Below are positions 1 through 8,243 of a stretch of 64,000 nucleotides of DNA, in pieces (the stretch's first letter is position 1; each line of letters starts with the position of its first letter). A model generated the notes under the pieces. The model did not search any database. It had not been told where the DNA came from and was given only the letters and a program-made list of their open reading frames with translations. The stretch is from JACKHA01 sp041401985. Its GTDB lineage: Bacteria; Planctomycetota; Phycisphaerae; Phycisphaerales; UBA1924. The position numbers and the translations under genes were made by a program. The stretch lies in contig JAWKTE010000003.1 in NCBI GenBank assembly GCA_041401985.1, positions 1 to 64,000 of the forward strand, in the 5' to 3' direction.

Positions 1-1
1 G

Positions 2-1921
2 TCGCTGGACGCCTCCGAGCAGGCCCGGATCCAGACCGAGCAGCGCCTGACCCAAGCGGTCGAACTGGCCGCAGATTACGAGAAGGCGTCGCTGGAGCGC
101 GACAGCGCGCTGGCGGAGCTCGACGAGGTACGAGCCTCCCAGACCAAGGACCGCACGCGGATTACCGAACTCCAGGCCCGCCTGGGCGAGGCAAACCAGC
201 AGGTCTCGCGGATGCAGGCGGCGCTGGCCGAGGCCAGCGAGGGCAACGACACCGCCGCCGCCGCGACCGCCGAACTCGGCGCGGAGCGCGAGGCCCGCCG
301 CGGCGACCAGGAGAAACTCGCCAAGGCCCAGGAGGCGCTGCACGAGGCCGAGCAGCGTGCGAAGGCGCTCGCGAGGGAACTCGACGAGGCCAGGGCCGCG
401 CTGGCCGCGGCCGAGCGCGAGCGGGACGAACTGCGGACCCGCCTGGAGCAGGCGGTCGCCGAAGCGGGCGCCGCGTCCGGCGACGCCGGCACCGGCACCG
501 ACCCGGCCGAGGTCGCCTCCCTCAAGGCAGCCCTGAAGGACGCCAACACCCAAATCGCCGCGCTCAACGAGCAGATCGACATGGCCACCGCGGCCAGCGC
601 GTCCGGTGGGGGCAAGAACGCCAACGCGCGGGCGCAACTCGAAAAGGCGATGGCCCGGATCGCCGCGCTCGAAACCGAGAAGCGCGAGCGCGAGCCAGCC
701 CGCCAGGAAGCGCTCGAGAAGGCCGCGGCCCTCGAGGAAGAGATCAAGCGCCTGACCGTCGCCGCCGCCGGGCTCGAGCACGAACTCAGCCAGGCCCGCG
801 CGACCATCGACGCGATGGCCGGCAAGGGCGACCAGGCCGCGGAGATCGCACGCCTCTCGCAGGAACTCACCGTCGCGCGCGACGAACTGGCGATGACGCG
901 GGAGCGCCTCGCGGCCTTCGAGGGCGGCGAGGCGCCCAGCGGCGAGCAGGCCGGCGCGATGCGCGAGACCATGGACCGCCAGGCCCGCGAGATTGCCGCC
1001 CTCAAGGAGCGGATCGAGGAGATCAAGGCCGCCGCCCCGCGCGGCGACGCGTGGAACGAGAACCGCCGCCGCCGCCTGAAGAAGGCCAAGTCGCTCATCG
1101 GCGTGCAGTCCGGCAAGATCCGCAAGGCCAGCCAGGCCCTGGCCGACCGCTTCGACGCGTGCGAGAAACTGCTCTCGCAGCGAGGCGAATTGGCCAAGGC
1201 GGCCCGGGCCATCGAGTCGTCGCAGAACGCGATCGCCGGCGAGCGCCGTTTCTCGCGGGTGGTGTTCTCGCTCGTCGCGTGCCTGGCGCTGCTGGGAGGC
1301 GTCGGTGCGCTGTCGTGGATGCTCGCCGAGGAGTTCGCCCCGGCGACGTACGCCGCCAGCGCGTCGCTCCGGGCCGAGGGCCGGCGCGAACTGTCCGCCG
1401 CCGAGCGGGCCGAGTGGCAGCGGTTCATCGAGGAACGCCTCACCCACCCGGCGTTCATCGAGATGGCCGCCGAGCGGATGAAGCGGCGCGGCATCGTGAG
1501 CCTGGGCGAGGCCGGGCCGCTGTCGTCGCACCTGACCGCCACGATGTCCTTCGACTCCAACGCCGACGGGCAACTCAAGATCGAGATGCGCGGGCCCGGA
1601 CGCCTGGCGACCGAGCGCGTGCTCGACACCTACGTCACCGCCCTGGTCAGCGACGCCAACGCCAACCGCATGACCAGCGTGATCGGCGCGGTGACCGTGG
1701 TGGGCGAGGAGGCCCACGCCCCGCGCGAGCCGCTCGAGAGCGACCGGATGATGTATGCCGCCATCGGCAGCGGCGGGGGCATCGTGCTGGTCGGCATCCT
1801 CGGCTTCGTGATGTGGTCACGCCTGGCCCGCGGCATGGAGAAGTTCGAGGAGCAGACCCGCTTGGCGTTCCTGCTCGACGACGCCCGCTGGGCCAACCCG
1901 TCCGAGCAGAGCCAGCGGTAG
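2..1921 (+). CDS. Membrane-anchored coiled-coil protein, 5' partial
   Basis: The reading frame is open from base 2, so the true start lies left of the window. About 640 residues are visible. The first ~410 are Ala/Glu/Arg-rich heptad-like sequence typical of a long coiled coil. Near the C-terminus are two hydrophobic segments (encoded around 1255-1330 and 1745-1820) separated by ~140 polar residues, then a short tail ending in SEQSQR. Two membrane passes flanking a periplasmic loop, with a coiled coil next to the first pass, resemble the topology of Wzz/chain-length-determinant proteins, but I see no family signature that proves this. The internal ATG at 212 is not a credible start because the same coiled coil continues upstream. 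Function unknown; perhaps a scaffold or envelope-polysaccharide partner. Confidence 0.8.
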   Translation, partial: SLDASEQARIQTEQRLTQAVELAADYEKASLERDSALAELDEVRASQTKDRTRITELQARLGEANQQVSRMQAALAEASEGNDTAAAATAELGAEREARRGDQEKLAKAQEALHEAEQRAKALARELDEARAALAAAERERDELRTRLEQAVAEAGAASGDAGTGTDPAEVASLKAALKDANTQIAALNEQIDMATAASASGGGKNANARAQLEKAMARIAALETEKREREPARQEALEKAAALEEEIKRLTVAAAGLEHELSQARATIDAMAGKGDQAAEIARLSQELTVARDELAMTRERLAAFEGGEAPSGEQAGAMRETMDRQAREIAALKERIEEIKAAAPRGDAWNENRRRRLKKAKSLIGVQSGKIRKASQALADRFDACEKLLSQRGELAKAARAIESSQNAIAGERRFSRVVFSLVACLALLGGVGALSWMLAEEFAPATYAASASLRAEGRRELSAAERAEWQRFIEERLTHPAFIEMAAERMKRRGIVSLGEAGPLSSHLTATMSFDSNADGQLKIEMRGPGRLATERVLDTYVTALVSDANANRMTSVIGAVTVVGEEAHAPREPLESDRMMYAAIGSGGGIVLVGILGFVMWSRLARGMEKFEEQTRLAFLLDDARWANPSEQSQR

Positions 1922-1965
1922 CCCGCCCGCCCGGCCCGCGGCCCCGCCAAGCCCATGAACAACGA

Positions 1966-1986
1966 CACCCCCGCAGGACGGGGGTG
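1966..1986. terminator. Hairpin between convergent genes
   Basis: A perfect 8-bp stem (1966-1973 with 1979-1986) and a 5-nt loop lie between the convergent stop codons at 1921 and 2019. There is no T-tract on either side, so its role as a bidirectional terminator is inferred from position. Confidence 0.45.
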
Positions 1987-2018
1987 ACGCATGTGACATT
2001 GGTTCCAGTTGGTCCGGC

Positions 2019-2873
2019 TCAGGCCTCGCGGGTCGGCCCGAGGTCGATCGGCTCGGCCCAGGCGATCCCGCCGGCCGCGCCCGAGGCCGAGACGACGAAC
2101 AGCGGCTGCCACTCGCCCTCCGCGTCGCGGGCCACGATCGCCAGCGAACTGGCGATGTGCTCCGACGTGAAGCGGACGAGTTGCAGGCCGGCCCGCCCCT
2201 CGAACTCGTGGAGTTCGTCGCCGATCTGTCCGCCGGTGTAGTCCACGATGCGGAGCGTGCCCTCAACCTTCGGCAGGTTGGACATCGCCAGCAGCGCTTC
2301 CTGCCCCTCGCCCCACTGCGGGTGCGTCCAGAGGCGGGCCTGCCCACGCGTTCCGGGCGCAACCGGCGTGAAATCGCGGACCTCAGCCCGCGAGTCGGTC
2401 AGCAGCGCGACCACATATGGCGAGCCCACCGCGCTCTGCATCGCGCTGATCAGGCGGTCGTTCTCGAGGTTCTGGTTCAGGGCGTCCAACTCGGCCCGCA
2501 GGCTGAGAAACGTCGTGCCCAGCACCAGCGCCGCCGCCGCGAACCCGACCGACGCCGCCCGCCACATCGGCGAGACCTGGCGGGCCGGCACCAGCGCCAG
2601 CACCGCGTTGCGAGCGTGGCGATGACGCGGGCGCGCGGGCGAGGCCATCTCCTTGCGGACCGCCTCGACCACCAGCGAACGCATGCCCGCGGGCGGCTCG
2701 ACGTCGGGCAGCAGGCCGTCGCACAGGCAAAGTCGCGTCTGCTCGCGACGCACCTGGGCCTGGATGGCCGGGGCGGCGCGATCGAACGCGGCATCAAAGG
2801 CCTCGCGCTCTTCCTCGTCGAGCAGGCCCATCGCGTCGAGCACCGCGAGTTCGATCAGTTCCTGGGTCTTCAT
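2019..2873 (-). CDS. Anti-sigma factor (RskA/ChrR-like organisation)
   Basis: Predicted 284-residue membrane anti-sigma factor for the ECF sigma factor encoded immediately upstream. The N-terminal ~80 residues (ELIELAVLDAMGLL, then an acidic helical stretch) match the usual anti-sigma zinc-finger-like or RskA N-terminal region but lack a clear HxxxCxxC. One transmembrane helix lies at about residues 105-125, followed by a heptad-like segment and an extracytoplasmic domain of ~145 residues resembling the RskA C-terminal fold. The ATG at 2873 overlaps the sigma factor stop in an ATGA, which fixes the start and implies translational coupling. Membrane-tethered sigma inhibition is inferred from this pairing; the signal sensed cannot be read from sequence. 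Confidence 0.8.
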   Translation of the reverse strand: MKTQELIELAVLDAMGLLDEEEREAFDAAFDRAAPAIQAQVRREQTRLCLCDGLLPDVEPPAGMRSLVVEAVRKEMASPARPRHRHARNAVLALVPARQVSPMWRAASVGFAAAALVLGTTFLSLRAELDALNQNLENDRLISAMQSAVGSPYVVALLTDSRAEVRDFTPVAPGTRGQARLWTHPQWGEGQEALLAMSNLPKVEGTLRIVDYTGGQIGDELHEFEGRAGLQLVRFTSEHIASSLAIVARDAEGEWQPLFVVSASGAAGGIAWAEPIDLGPTREA

Positions 2874-3508
2874 GCCGTCGCTTCCTCGCTCGAACGCTCT
2901 CTCAGCCGGACCAACGCACGGCTCAACGCCGACTTGACCGTCCCCAGCGGAGTCCCGAGTTCCTCGCCGATCTGCCGGAGGGTCTGCCCCCCCAGATACG
3001 CCCGCATCACGACCGTCTTCTGCAGGTCCGGCAGTGTTTCGATCCTCCGGAGCAGTGCAGCGTACCGCTCGTCCCGTTCCATCCGCGAGCCGGACCACGA
3101 GTCCGGGGCCGCGGCATCTGTCTGTGGGGCCGCATCGAGGCTCGAAGGGCGGAGACGGGCCCGGCTTCTCCGCAGCTTATCCACAAGGTGCCGACGGGAG
3201 ATCAGCATCACCCAGGTCACCAGCGCGGCCCGCTTCGGGTCGTATCGACCCGCCGTCCGCCACAGCCGCACGAAGACCTCCTGCACGGCATCTTCTGCCT
3301 CGGCCCTCGTCGGCATCGACTGGAACGCCAGGCGATACACCAGCGACCCGAACCGGTCGTACAACTCGCCGACCGCTTCCGGCTGGTTCGCCGCGACCCG
3401 GCCCATCAGGTCCAGATCGATGTCGCCCTGTTCCGAGGGCGACCGACCCGGCCCACCCGGGCCTTGGCCTGATCCCTGATTCGGTCCTGGCTGTGGTGAC
3501 ACCGGCAT
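2870..3508 (-). CDS. RNA polymerase sigma factor, ECF family
   Basis: A 212-residue sigma-70 family protein of ECF size. Region 2 covers about residues 45-110 (ELYDRFGSLVYRLAF, then AEDAVQEVFVRLW, a typical 2.2-2.4 stretch). Region 4 covers about 150-205, with the helix-turn-helix LRQIGEELGTPLGTVKSAL. A Gly/Pro/Gln-rich tail of ~28 residues precedes region 2. It directs RNA polymerase to its own promoter set and is presumably restrained by the co-transcribed anti-sigma factor, whose ATG overlaps this stop codon. It is divergent from the pseudopilin gene across a partly AT-rich intergenic region that probably holds its autoregulated promoter. Target genes are not evident. Confidence 0.93.
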   Translation of the reverse strand: MPVSPQPGPNQGSGQGPGGPGRSPSEQGDIDLDLMGRVAANQPEAVGELYDRFGSLVYRLAFQSMPTRAEAEDAVQEVFVRLWRTAGRYDPKRAALVTWVMLISRRHLVDKLRRSRARLRPSSLDAAPQTDAAAPDSWSGSRMERDERYAALLRRIETLPDLQKTVVMRAYLGGQTLRQIGEELGTPLGTVKSALSRALVRLRERSSEEATA

Positions 3509-3972
3509 TCCCCCGCGGGGCGAAACCCTCCATCACGGCCCCTCACGTCCGGACCTCTATACGCCGGTTCCGCGGAACGGATGCTCGACCGGCCAAAGGA
3601 ACTCGCCCGCGAAGGGCCGTTCGATAGCGTTGCTAAAGTATTTTGTGCGTCATTTGATAGGATATGGCTCCGGATTCCGAGAATACACCCGCTTGCACGC
3701 GGGTAGGCCCATCGTCGCCTCGCAACGTGTCGATTGTGGATTCCGGGGTGCGAGGCAACTCGGACTTGCGGTGCTCGGGCCGTTCCGGTATCTTGGCAAG
3801 AGCGCTTTGGATCGCCGATCCGTCCAGGAGTGATCGCGTGCATCCGTCAGACGGGCTGGGGGCATCTCGAATGGTCCGCATCGGACCGGCTTCGGGCACG
3901 CGGTGGTCGGGGCGGTTGCTGCGGTCGCGTTGCGAGTCGATGCCGCCTCTCCATGCGAAGCCACGCCAGGAC
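3509..3972. other. Divergent intergenic region with AT-rich island
   Basis: No convincing gene. Bases 3620-3672 form an unusually AT-rich patch in an otherwise GC-rich sequence, between the divergent sigma-factor and pseudopilin genes. Candidate plus-strand promoters are TTGCTA-18-TTGATA (3630-3659) and TTGCGG-18-TATCTT (3766-3795). The pseudopilin frame stays open back to 3664, but the upstream residues look non-coding. Confidence 0.4.
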
Positions 3973-4755
3973 ATGCTCCGGCGGACGCGCTCCCGGTGTG
4001 TCAATCGGCACGCGTTCTCGCTGATCGATGTGCTCGTGTCCGTCGTGGTCATCGGCATCCTCATCGGGCTCCTGCTTCCCACCGTCTCGCACGTGCGGGA
4101 GTCGGCTCGCAGGATCGTCTGCCAGAGCAACCTCCGCCAGATCGGCATGGGCCTGGCCCAGTACGCCGACGCCGAGCAGGACTTCCTCGCCCCCAGCAGT
4201 TTCGCCACGACCGGCGTCGCACTCACCTCGAACAGCAGCACCGATCTGGCCGAGATGATGACCCTCCGCCTGCCAGTCCCCAGCGAGGAACTGCGCACGC
4301 CTTGGGACGGCCTCGGCCTGCTCTATATCGATCAGTACCTGCCCGCCCCCGAGATCTTCTATTGCCCGTCGCATTACGGGAACCACGCCTTCAGCGACTA
4401 CCGCGAGGACTGGCGGGTCGACGGCCCGACCCTCGTCGGCAACTTCCACTATCGCGGCATGGGGCCCAACGGCGCCACCCGCCTCCGCAGCGTCGAACCC
4501 ATCCGGGCCGCGCTGGTCACCGACGGCCTCCGCACCACGCGCGACATCAACCACCGCACCGGGATGAACGTCCTCCGCGCCGACCTGTCGATCTCGTGGT
4601 TCTCCGATTCCCAGGGGTCAATCTCCTCGCTGCTCGCTTCCTCGGGCGGTGCGGAGGAACCCAGCACGAACCTCGTGATGAGCCAGATCTGGCACAAGAT
4701 CGACCATCCGAACTCTTCCGGCGGCCAGGGCGGCAGCGGCGTCGGCGGGCTGTAG
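3973..4755 (+). CDS. Prepilin-type N-terminal cleavage/methylation protein (pseudopilin-like)
   Basis: About 260 residues. A short basic leader precedes a class III signal: NRHA|FSLIDVLVSVVVIGILIGLLLP has the prepilin peptidase site (Ala instead of Gly at -1) and the hydrophobic N-terminal helix. The residues just after the helix (ESARRIVCQSNLRQIG) are typical of planctomycete type II secretion/pseudopilin proteins. The C-terminal region contains an H-X9-D motif (HRTGMNVLRADL), with Leu where the H-X9-DG family has Gly. I chose the ATG at 3973 because it gives a 14-residue leader; ATGs at 3940 and 3871 are alternatives. No secretion-apparatus genes are adjacent, so it is an orphan. Probably an inner-membrane or periplasmic fibre subunit. 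Confidence 0.82.
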   Translation: MLRRTRSRCVNRHAFSLIDVLVSVVVIGILIGLLLPTVSHVRESARRIVCQSNLRQIGMGLAQYADAEQDFLAPSSFATTGVALTSNSSTDLAEMMTLRLPVPSEELRTPWDGLGLLYIDQYLPAPEIFYCPSHYGNHAFSDYREDWRVDGPTLVGNFHYRGMGPNGATRLRSVEPIRAALVTDGLRTTRDINHRTGMNVLRADLSISWFSDSQGSISSLLASSGGAEEPSTNLVMSQIWHKIDHPNSSGGQGGSGVGGL

Positions 4756-5045
4756 CACCCGCGCCCAGCCTCCCGCGCGTCTCCCGCCTGGCTCATTCCC
4801 ACTCATTCAAACGATTCAGACGTCGCCCCGCCGCCGACGCGTGTTGGGTCCGGTGATCGTGGTCCGGCGGCCCCTCTGCAGGCCGCCAAACTCCGTCCTG
4901 CGCCTACGCTCCTGATCGGACTGGTTCTGGGTTCCGGCGCGGTTGTCGCCTGTCCGCGCGCGACGCCCAGCGAACCATGGCCGGTCCGTCCGCGACGCAC
5001 CCGCGCCGCGCCCGCAATTCCACACGATCCCGGAGGGAGTCCCCG

Positions 5046-6014
5046 ATGATCCGCACCGCCGTGCTTGTGTCCCTGCTCGCCGCGCTGCTCTGGGCGTCCG
5101 ACGCGTCCGCCCAACTGACCCCCGACAAGACCTACTACGGCATCAACCGCCCGATGGCGATGACCGTCGCGGCTCCCGACGGCGTGGACGCCGATGGGCT
5201 GTCGGTTGCGCTCCTGCGGGCCGTCTCCGCCGAGGTGGTCGAATCGGCCCCGGTGGCCGCCGGGCGGGTCGATCTGGCCTCGCTCTTTCCGGCGCTGTGG
5301 TCGCGTCAGGAGACCCCGCTGCTGTACGCCCAGTTGATGGCCGGCGATGAGAAGATCGGCCCGGCCGTGGTGCTGGCGCCGATGGTCACGCCGCCGAACG
5401 CGGTCATCGTGCCTGGCCCTCGACCCAGCGTCCGCTGGGAGCCCTCCCAGCCCGTCTACACCGGCGTCAAGGCCTGGGTCGACCGGGACATCATCATGGA
5501 GACCAGCGAGGGCCCCATCCGCTTCCGCATGCGCCCGGACCAGGCGACCAATACCTGCATGGAGATCATGGCCCTGGTCGACGGCGGGTTCTACGAGGGC
5601 ATCATCTTCCACCGCATCATGCCCAACTTCGTCATCCAGGCCGGCGATCCGATCGGCCAGGGCGTCGGCGGGAGCGGCAAGATGTTCGACCTCGAGCCCA
5701 GCGCCCTGCCGCACGACTTCGGCGTGCTCTCGATGGCCCGCACCAACCAGCCGAACACCAACGGCTCGCAGTTCTTCGTGTGCCTGAGCCGACAGGGGAC
5801 GCAGGGGCTCGACGGAGATTACTGCGCCTTCGGCGAGGCGATCGAGGGCGCCGACGCCATCCGGGCGATCGCCGCGGTGGCGACCGACCCGCGGACGAAT
5901 CGCCCGACGGGCGACGCGCCGCGCATCGTCAGCGCCCGCCTCGAAGACGCGGCCCCCTACGGCACCGGCCCCGCGCCCGTGAGCCAGGCCCAGGCAGCGC
6001 CGTCGCCGAGGTGA
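5046..6014 (+). CDS. Secreted peptidylprolyl cis-trans isomerase, cyclophilin type
   Basis: A 322-residue protein catalysing proline isomerisation of exported proteins. The start at 5046 follows a GGAGGGAG ribosome site and opens a clear signal peptide (MIRTAVLVSLLAALLWASDASA). An N-terminal extension of ~120 residues is of unknown role. The cyclophilin fold occupies about residues 148-315, with the active-site core FHRIMPNFVIQAGDP, then GSGK, NGSQFF, and a late FGEAIEGADAI. The catalytic Arg (FHR) and Gln (IQAGD) are present. The gene is monocistronic and convergent with the HscB-like gene 19 nt downstream. Confidence 0.93.
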   Translation: MIRTAVLVSLLAALLWASDASAQLTPDKTYYGINRPMAMTVAAPDGVDADGLSVALLRAVSAEVVESAPVAAGRVDLASLFPALWSRQETPLLYAQLMAGDEKIGPAVVLAPMVTPPNAVIVPGPRPSVRWEPSQPVYTGVKAWVDRDIIMETSEGPIRFRMRPDQATNTCMEIMALVDGGFYEGIIFHRIMPNFVIQAGDPIGQGVGGSGKMFDLEPSALPHDFGVLSMARTNQPNTNGSQFFVCLSRQGTQGLDGDYCAFGEAIEGADAIRAIAAVATDPRTNRPTGDAPRIVSARLEDAAPYGTGPAPVSQAQAAPSPR

Positions 6015-6033
6015 AAGACGAGCCCGGGAGCGA

Positions 6034-6591
6034 TCACGCCTCGAAGTCGGCCCGGGCCGGGTCGTAGGCCGGGTCCAACTGCTCGATCAACCGCTCGATG
6101 TACCGCCACGCGTTGAGCGTGCGGCGGATCTCCGCGAGCGATTCGGGCGTCGCCGGCACGGCAAGGGCCGCGAACTGGGCGGACACGCTCCGGGCGAACG
6201 CGTCGCGCTCGGTCTCGGCCCATCGCTCCCATCGCGCGCGGGCCTCAGCATCGCCCGCGTCGGCCTCGATCTGCATCCGCGTCTCCATGATCTGGGCCAG
6301 GAACCCGTCGGGCAGCGAGCGGTCGGCCTCCTTGGTCGGTCCCCCAACGTGGGCCAGCAGCGCGTTGGCCCGGCGCTCCCGGTCCCGTAGCGTGCGGGCG
6401 GCCTGGTTCAGCGCCGCCGAACCCCGCTCGGCCGCGTCCCGGGCCGCGTCGTCGCCGGCGGTATCCGGGTGCAGGGCGGCGGCCTTGGCCAGATAGGCCC
6501 GCTCGATCTGCTCGCGGGTCAGGTCGAACGTGGCCCGAAGGCCCAGCATCGCAAACGGGTCGGTGGCGGGGGGCATGGCGGTGGGGGACAT
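6034..6591 (-). CDS. hscB: HscB-like J-domain co-chaperone
   Basis: About 185 residues in two parts: an N-terminal J-domain (about residues 8-70) with the diagnostic His-Pro-Asp tripeptide (AALHPDTAG), and a C-terminal helical domain (about 85-170) like HSCB_C. In known HscB proteins the J-domain stimulates an Hsp70 ATPase and the C-terminal part binds the IscU scaffold for Fe-S cluster delivery. No isc genes neighbour it here, so the Fe-S role is by family only. The start at 6591 is the first ATG before the J-domain; the ATG at 6576 is possible, and neither has a strong ribosome site. Residue LPDGFLAQIMETRMQ matches the usual HscB C-domain entry. Confidence 0.75.
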   Translation of the reverse strand: MSPTAMPPATDPFAMLGLRATFDLTREQIERAYLAKAAALHPDTAGDDAARDAAERGSAALNQAARTLRDRERRANALLAHVGGPTKEADRSLPDGFLAQIMETRMQIEADAGDAEARARWERWAETERDAFARSVSAQFAALAVPATPESLAEIRRTLNAWRYIERLIEQLDPAYDPARADFEA

Positions 6592-6743
6592 GGCGCAGAT
6601 GGTGCCGACAGGAGCGGGCGTCCGAGTCCGGCCCGCAACTCGTTTCCTGCGAACAGAGTAGACTCGCGGCGTGGGGCGATGGTGCCTCGCCGCGCCGGAA
6701 GCCACGGGCGGTCGGGCACGCCGATCGGCGACGGGAGCCTGGT

Positions 6744-7436
6744 TTGGCCAAGCACATCGGCATCGTGGCGGCGAGTCCGGAGGGGGCGTCGCTGTTCTAT
6801 CGCCAGATCTCGCGCCAAGCCTCGCGCCTCCTGCCGCCCCACGAGCACCCGCCGATCTCCATCCACAACGAGCCGCTGGCCCTGTTCATCGACGCCATCC
6901 GGGCCGACGACTGGCACGCGGTCGGGCGCCTCCTGCGGAAGTCGGCGGACCTGCTGGCCAGGTGCGGGGCGGCGTTCGCGATCTCGCCCGACAACGCCGT
7001 CCAGCACGGGATCCATCTGGCGGAGGTCGGCTCGCCGATCCCCTGGCTCGCGATGCCCGAACTGGTCGGACGCCGCGTCCAGGCCGAGCAGCGGGGCTGC
7101 GTCGGGCTCATCGGCACGCGGATGGTCACCACCGGGTCGACCTACCAGACGATCCTGGGCATGCGCGGCATCCAGGTCATCGCCCCCGACCTCCGCGAGG
7201 CCGACCTGCTCGACGAGATCATCTTCGGCGAACTGATTTACGGGAACATCCGCCCGGAATCCCAGCGGGTCGTGCTCGGCGTGATCGACGGGCTGGCCAA
7301 GCGGGGCTGCGAGGGCGTGATCCTGGGCTGCAGCGAGGCTCCCCTGCTGGTCACCCAGGCCAACGCCGGGCTTCCTGTGTATGACGCGGCCGACATCCTC
7401 GCGGAAGAGGCGGTTCGGTACGCGATGACGGCGTAG
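6744..7436 (+). CDS. Aspartate/glutamate racemase family protein
   Basis: 230 residues of the Asp/Glu racemase (AspR/YgeA) superfamily, which uses two cysteines as acid/base catalysts on the alpha carbon. The C-terminal Cys motif is present (GVILGCSEAPLL). In the N-terminal half the usual Cys-Asn-Thr is replaced by AISPDNAVQHG, with Ser/Pro where the first catalytic Cys is expected. N-terminal KHIGIVAASPEGASLFYR fits the family. It starts at TTG 6744, six nt after GGGAG (6733-6737). A TAGACT hexamer at 6659 may be the promoter, giving a ~70-nt leader. Without the first Cys, racemisation is doubtful; it may be a lyase or isomerase of the same superfamily. Confidence 0.8.
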   Translation: MAKHIGIVAASPEGASLFYRQISRQASRLLPPHEHPPISIHNEPLALFIDAIRADDWHAVGRLLRKSADLLARCGAAFAISPDNAVQHGIHLAEVGSPIPWLAMPELVGRRVQAEQRGCVGLIGTRMVTTGSTYQTILGMRGIQVIAPDLREADLLDEIIFGELIYGNIRPESQRVVLGVIDGLAKRGCEGVILGCSEAPLLVTQANAGLPVYDAADILAEEAVRYAMTA

Positions 7437-7513
7437 ACGAGCGTCGGGGTCGTCAGCCGGGCGGACCTTTCCCCAGGTCCGAACCCAAACTCAGGTGGCA
7501 GCCCCGGGTGGCA

Positions 7514-7531
7514 GCGGCTTGCACAAGCCGC
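7514..7531. terminator. Hairpin downstream of racemase-family gene
   Basis: 7-bp perfect stem GCGGCTT/AAGCCGC with a 4-nt loop, 78 nt after the stop at 7436. It lacks a strong T-run, so termination is only plausible. Confidence 0.3.
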
Positions 7532-7550
7532 GTCGGATGCCCCATTTCGC

Positions 7551-7580
7551 TTGCGTCGGGTCGGCTCGGTTCGATACACT
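7551..7580 (+). promoter_or_regulatory. Candidate promoter for the giant gene
   Basis: TTGCGT (7551-7556), an 18-nt spacer and TACACT (7575-7580). The TACACT hexamer recurs at other promoters in this window. No in-frame start lies close by, so it would give a leader of about 650 nt for the gene at 8244. Confidence 0.4.
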
Positions 7581-8243
7581 GTTGACTGGGAGGTGGCGGT
7601 CCGGGCAACCGGGCCAGCCCGAGGGCGAATAGACCCTCGCCCGCGTCGGATTGAGGCCCGGCCGCAACGGTCGGGGAAGCCGCCTCAGGCGTTCGGCCCA
7701 CCGGGCCAGGCGTCGGGGCGGACCTCAGCCGGGGGACGCGCGGGAAACGTGCCCGAAGCGCACGAACACGCATTGGTCGCCCTCGTGCTCTGGCGGAACG
7801 CCGGGCGGGTTGGTAGACTGATGCTCCGGCCGAGAACCCCCGGACGCGGGGACGCGACCCGGGAATCGGGCGCGGGCGTTCTCCGGAACCCCACGCCACC
7901 CGGTCGGATCGGCCCGCCGACGCGCTTTGGGGGGCGATTCTCAGGCCTCGTGGACGGACCAACCGGGGTGCCCGCACCCCGAACCAAGGGGGACGACCCC
8001 CCGAACCAGCGGTCGGCCTGCCCGACCGCCCCGCTCGACCGGCCGCGTGGCCGGACCCGAGCCGCCCGCCGGGGCGGAAGAACTGCCCCGCAGACCCCGA
8101 GGCTTCGGGGGGCGAGCACCGAGAGACCCAGCGAGCAGGGCCAGACGGGCCTTGCAGCCGCGAGACCCGACCCCAGACCCTGACGACTTGCGATCCGGGC
8201 GCGTGATGGACGCCGAGTCGTCGCTTCAGAAGGATGGACGCCG

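Larger units (their letters stand above)
7437..8243. other. Long non-coding leader of the giant surface-protein gene
   Basis: About 800 nt with no convincing gene; the open frames here are GC-bias artefacts without domains. It holds a 7-bp hairpin at 7514-7531 that may end the racemase transcript, a promoter candidate at 7551-7580, a second TAGACT at 7814, and a G5/C5 hairpin at 7988-8002. A good ribosome site (AAGGA, 8229-8233) precedes the ATG at 8244. Confidence 0.5.

Noticed and set aside
6671..7384. GTG-start frame six nt after TAGACT at 6659
   Set aside because: It fits the leaderless spacing but is out of frame with the racemase-family gene and its translation is Arg/Pro/Ala-rich nonsense.
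7551..8183. A 210-codon plus-strand frame in the leader of the giant gene
   Set aside because: Pro/Arg/Gly-rich translation with no ribosome site, typical of GC-rich non-coding sequence.
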